Assembly (NCBI GenBank): GCA_024644145.1
Contig: JAHELO010000136.1
Coordinates: forward strand, 1 to 5,595
DNA length: 5,595 nt
Origin: Christiangramia sp.
GTDB taxonomy: Bacteria > Bacteroidota > Bacteroidia > Flavobacteriales > Flavobacteriaceae
Direction of reading: 5' to 3'
Shown: positions 5,374 to 5,595 of the stretch, piece after piece
Position numbering within the stretch: the stretch's first letter is position 1
Layout: the number at the start of each line of letters is the position of its first letter
Program-made: the position numbers and the translations under genes
Notes under the pieces: generated by a model
The model's input: only the letters and a program-made list of their open reading frames with translations
Told to the model about the DNA's origin: nothing
Databases searched by the model: none

Positions 5374-5595
5374 ATGGAAGTTTCATTTAACAAGATTTTA
5401 AAGGAAGATTTCGCTCAGGTTTTGCCGTATTTAAAAAAACTGCATCAGGTGCCACCAGCAGATGATTTATTGAAACAAAGATTACTGGAAATGTTTGACC
5501 AGAATTACGAATGTTTTGGGATCTATAAGGAGGAAAAGCTGATTGGTGTGTTTGGATTGTGGTTTATGACCCGGCATTATGCCGGACGCACTTGT
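5347..5595 (+). CDS. GNAT-family N-acetyltransferase, N-terminal part (runs off right edge)
   Basis: 83 codons are visible from the ATG at 5347, in frame to the window end. The fold start is typical of GNAT proteins: strand 1 and helix 1 (EVSFNKILKEDFAQVLPYLKKLH), a helical segment, then the beta2-beta3 hairpin (YECFGIYKEEKLIGVFGLWF). The acetyl-CoA loop lies beyond the edge, so catalytic competence and substrate cannot be judged. The better start is probably the second in-frame ATG at 5374 (MEVSFNKI...), because GNAT proteins usually begin right at strand 1 and the first nine residues (MTILAENSR) add nothing recognisable; the first ATG also lies within the inverted repeat. No Shine-Dalgarno helps either choice. 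It is divergent from clpP and unrelated in sequence to the small GNAT gene on the other side of clpP. Confidence 0.78.
   Translation, partial: MTILAENSRMEVSFNKILKEDFAQVLPYLKKLHQVPPADDLLKQRLLEMFDQNYECFGIYKEEKLIGVFGLWFMTRHYAGRTC

Noticed and set aside
1..5595. Mobile element, phage or defence system
   Set aside because: No transposase, integrase, terminal repeats, CRISPR repeats or defence-type domains are visible; all genes fit core envelope and metabolic families.

Overview
The window looks like chromosome from a member of the Bacteroidota, most likely a marine-type Flavobacteriaceae relative (Gramella/Salegentibacter/Zunongwangia-like). The reasons are moderately AT-rich DNA with very AT-rich intergenic stretches, few Shine-Dalgarno sequences, no E. 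coli-type promoters, and protein families typical of that group: a YkuD_2-type secreted L,D-transpeptidase, a lipoprotein YcbB-type L,D-transpeptidase, and a 505-residue cofactor-independent phosphoglycerate mutase. The genus is an inference from protein style, not a measured match.

Layout, left to right. (1) 1-1611, minus strand: gpmI (glycolysis), followed 8 bp downstream by the N-terminal 28 codons of a small lipoprotein that runs off the left edge. (2) 1612-2058: a 447-bp AT-rich divergent intergenic region with no gene I can support; it holds inverted repeats, a small hairpin followed by six T, and three TAACATT boxes. (3) 2059-2802, plus strand: a secreted L,D-transpeptidase of the YkuD_2 family. 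(4) 2799-5308, minus strand: a compact operon transcribed clpP paralog -> small YjdJ-type GNAT protein -> YcbB-type lipoprotein L,D-transpeptidase. (5) 5309-5346 (or 5373): a short divergent spacer. (6) 5347/5374 to the right edge, plus strand: the N-terminal part of a second, ordinary GNAT acetyltransferase.

Functionally the centre is a cell-envelope locus. Two L,D-transpeptidases of different subfamilies converge, and their stop codons overlap inside a perfect palindrome. One has an ordinary secretory signal. The other is a lipoprotein whose residues just after the lipid-carrying Cys (C-K-E-D) match the lipoprotein export signal described in Bacteroidota, which would put it on the cell surface and not in the periplasm. 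The co-transcribed ClpP has an intact catalytic triad but lacks the usual N-terminal axial-loop sequence, so it is probably a secondary ClpP and not the housekeeping clpP of a clpP-clpX operon. I see no mobile element, CRISPR array, tRNA or rRNA. Most of the window is ordinary chromosome; the points worth a second look are the surface-export signal on the transpeptidase, the ClpP paralog's operon and N-terminus, and the palindromic convergent junction.
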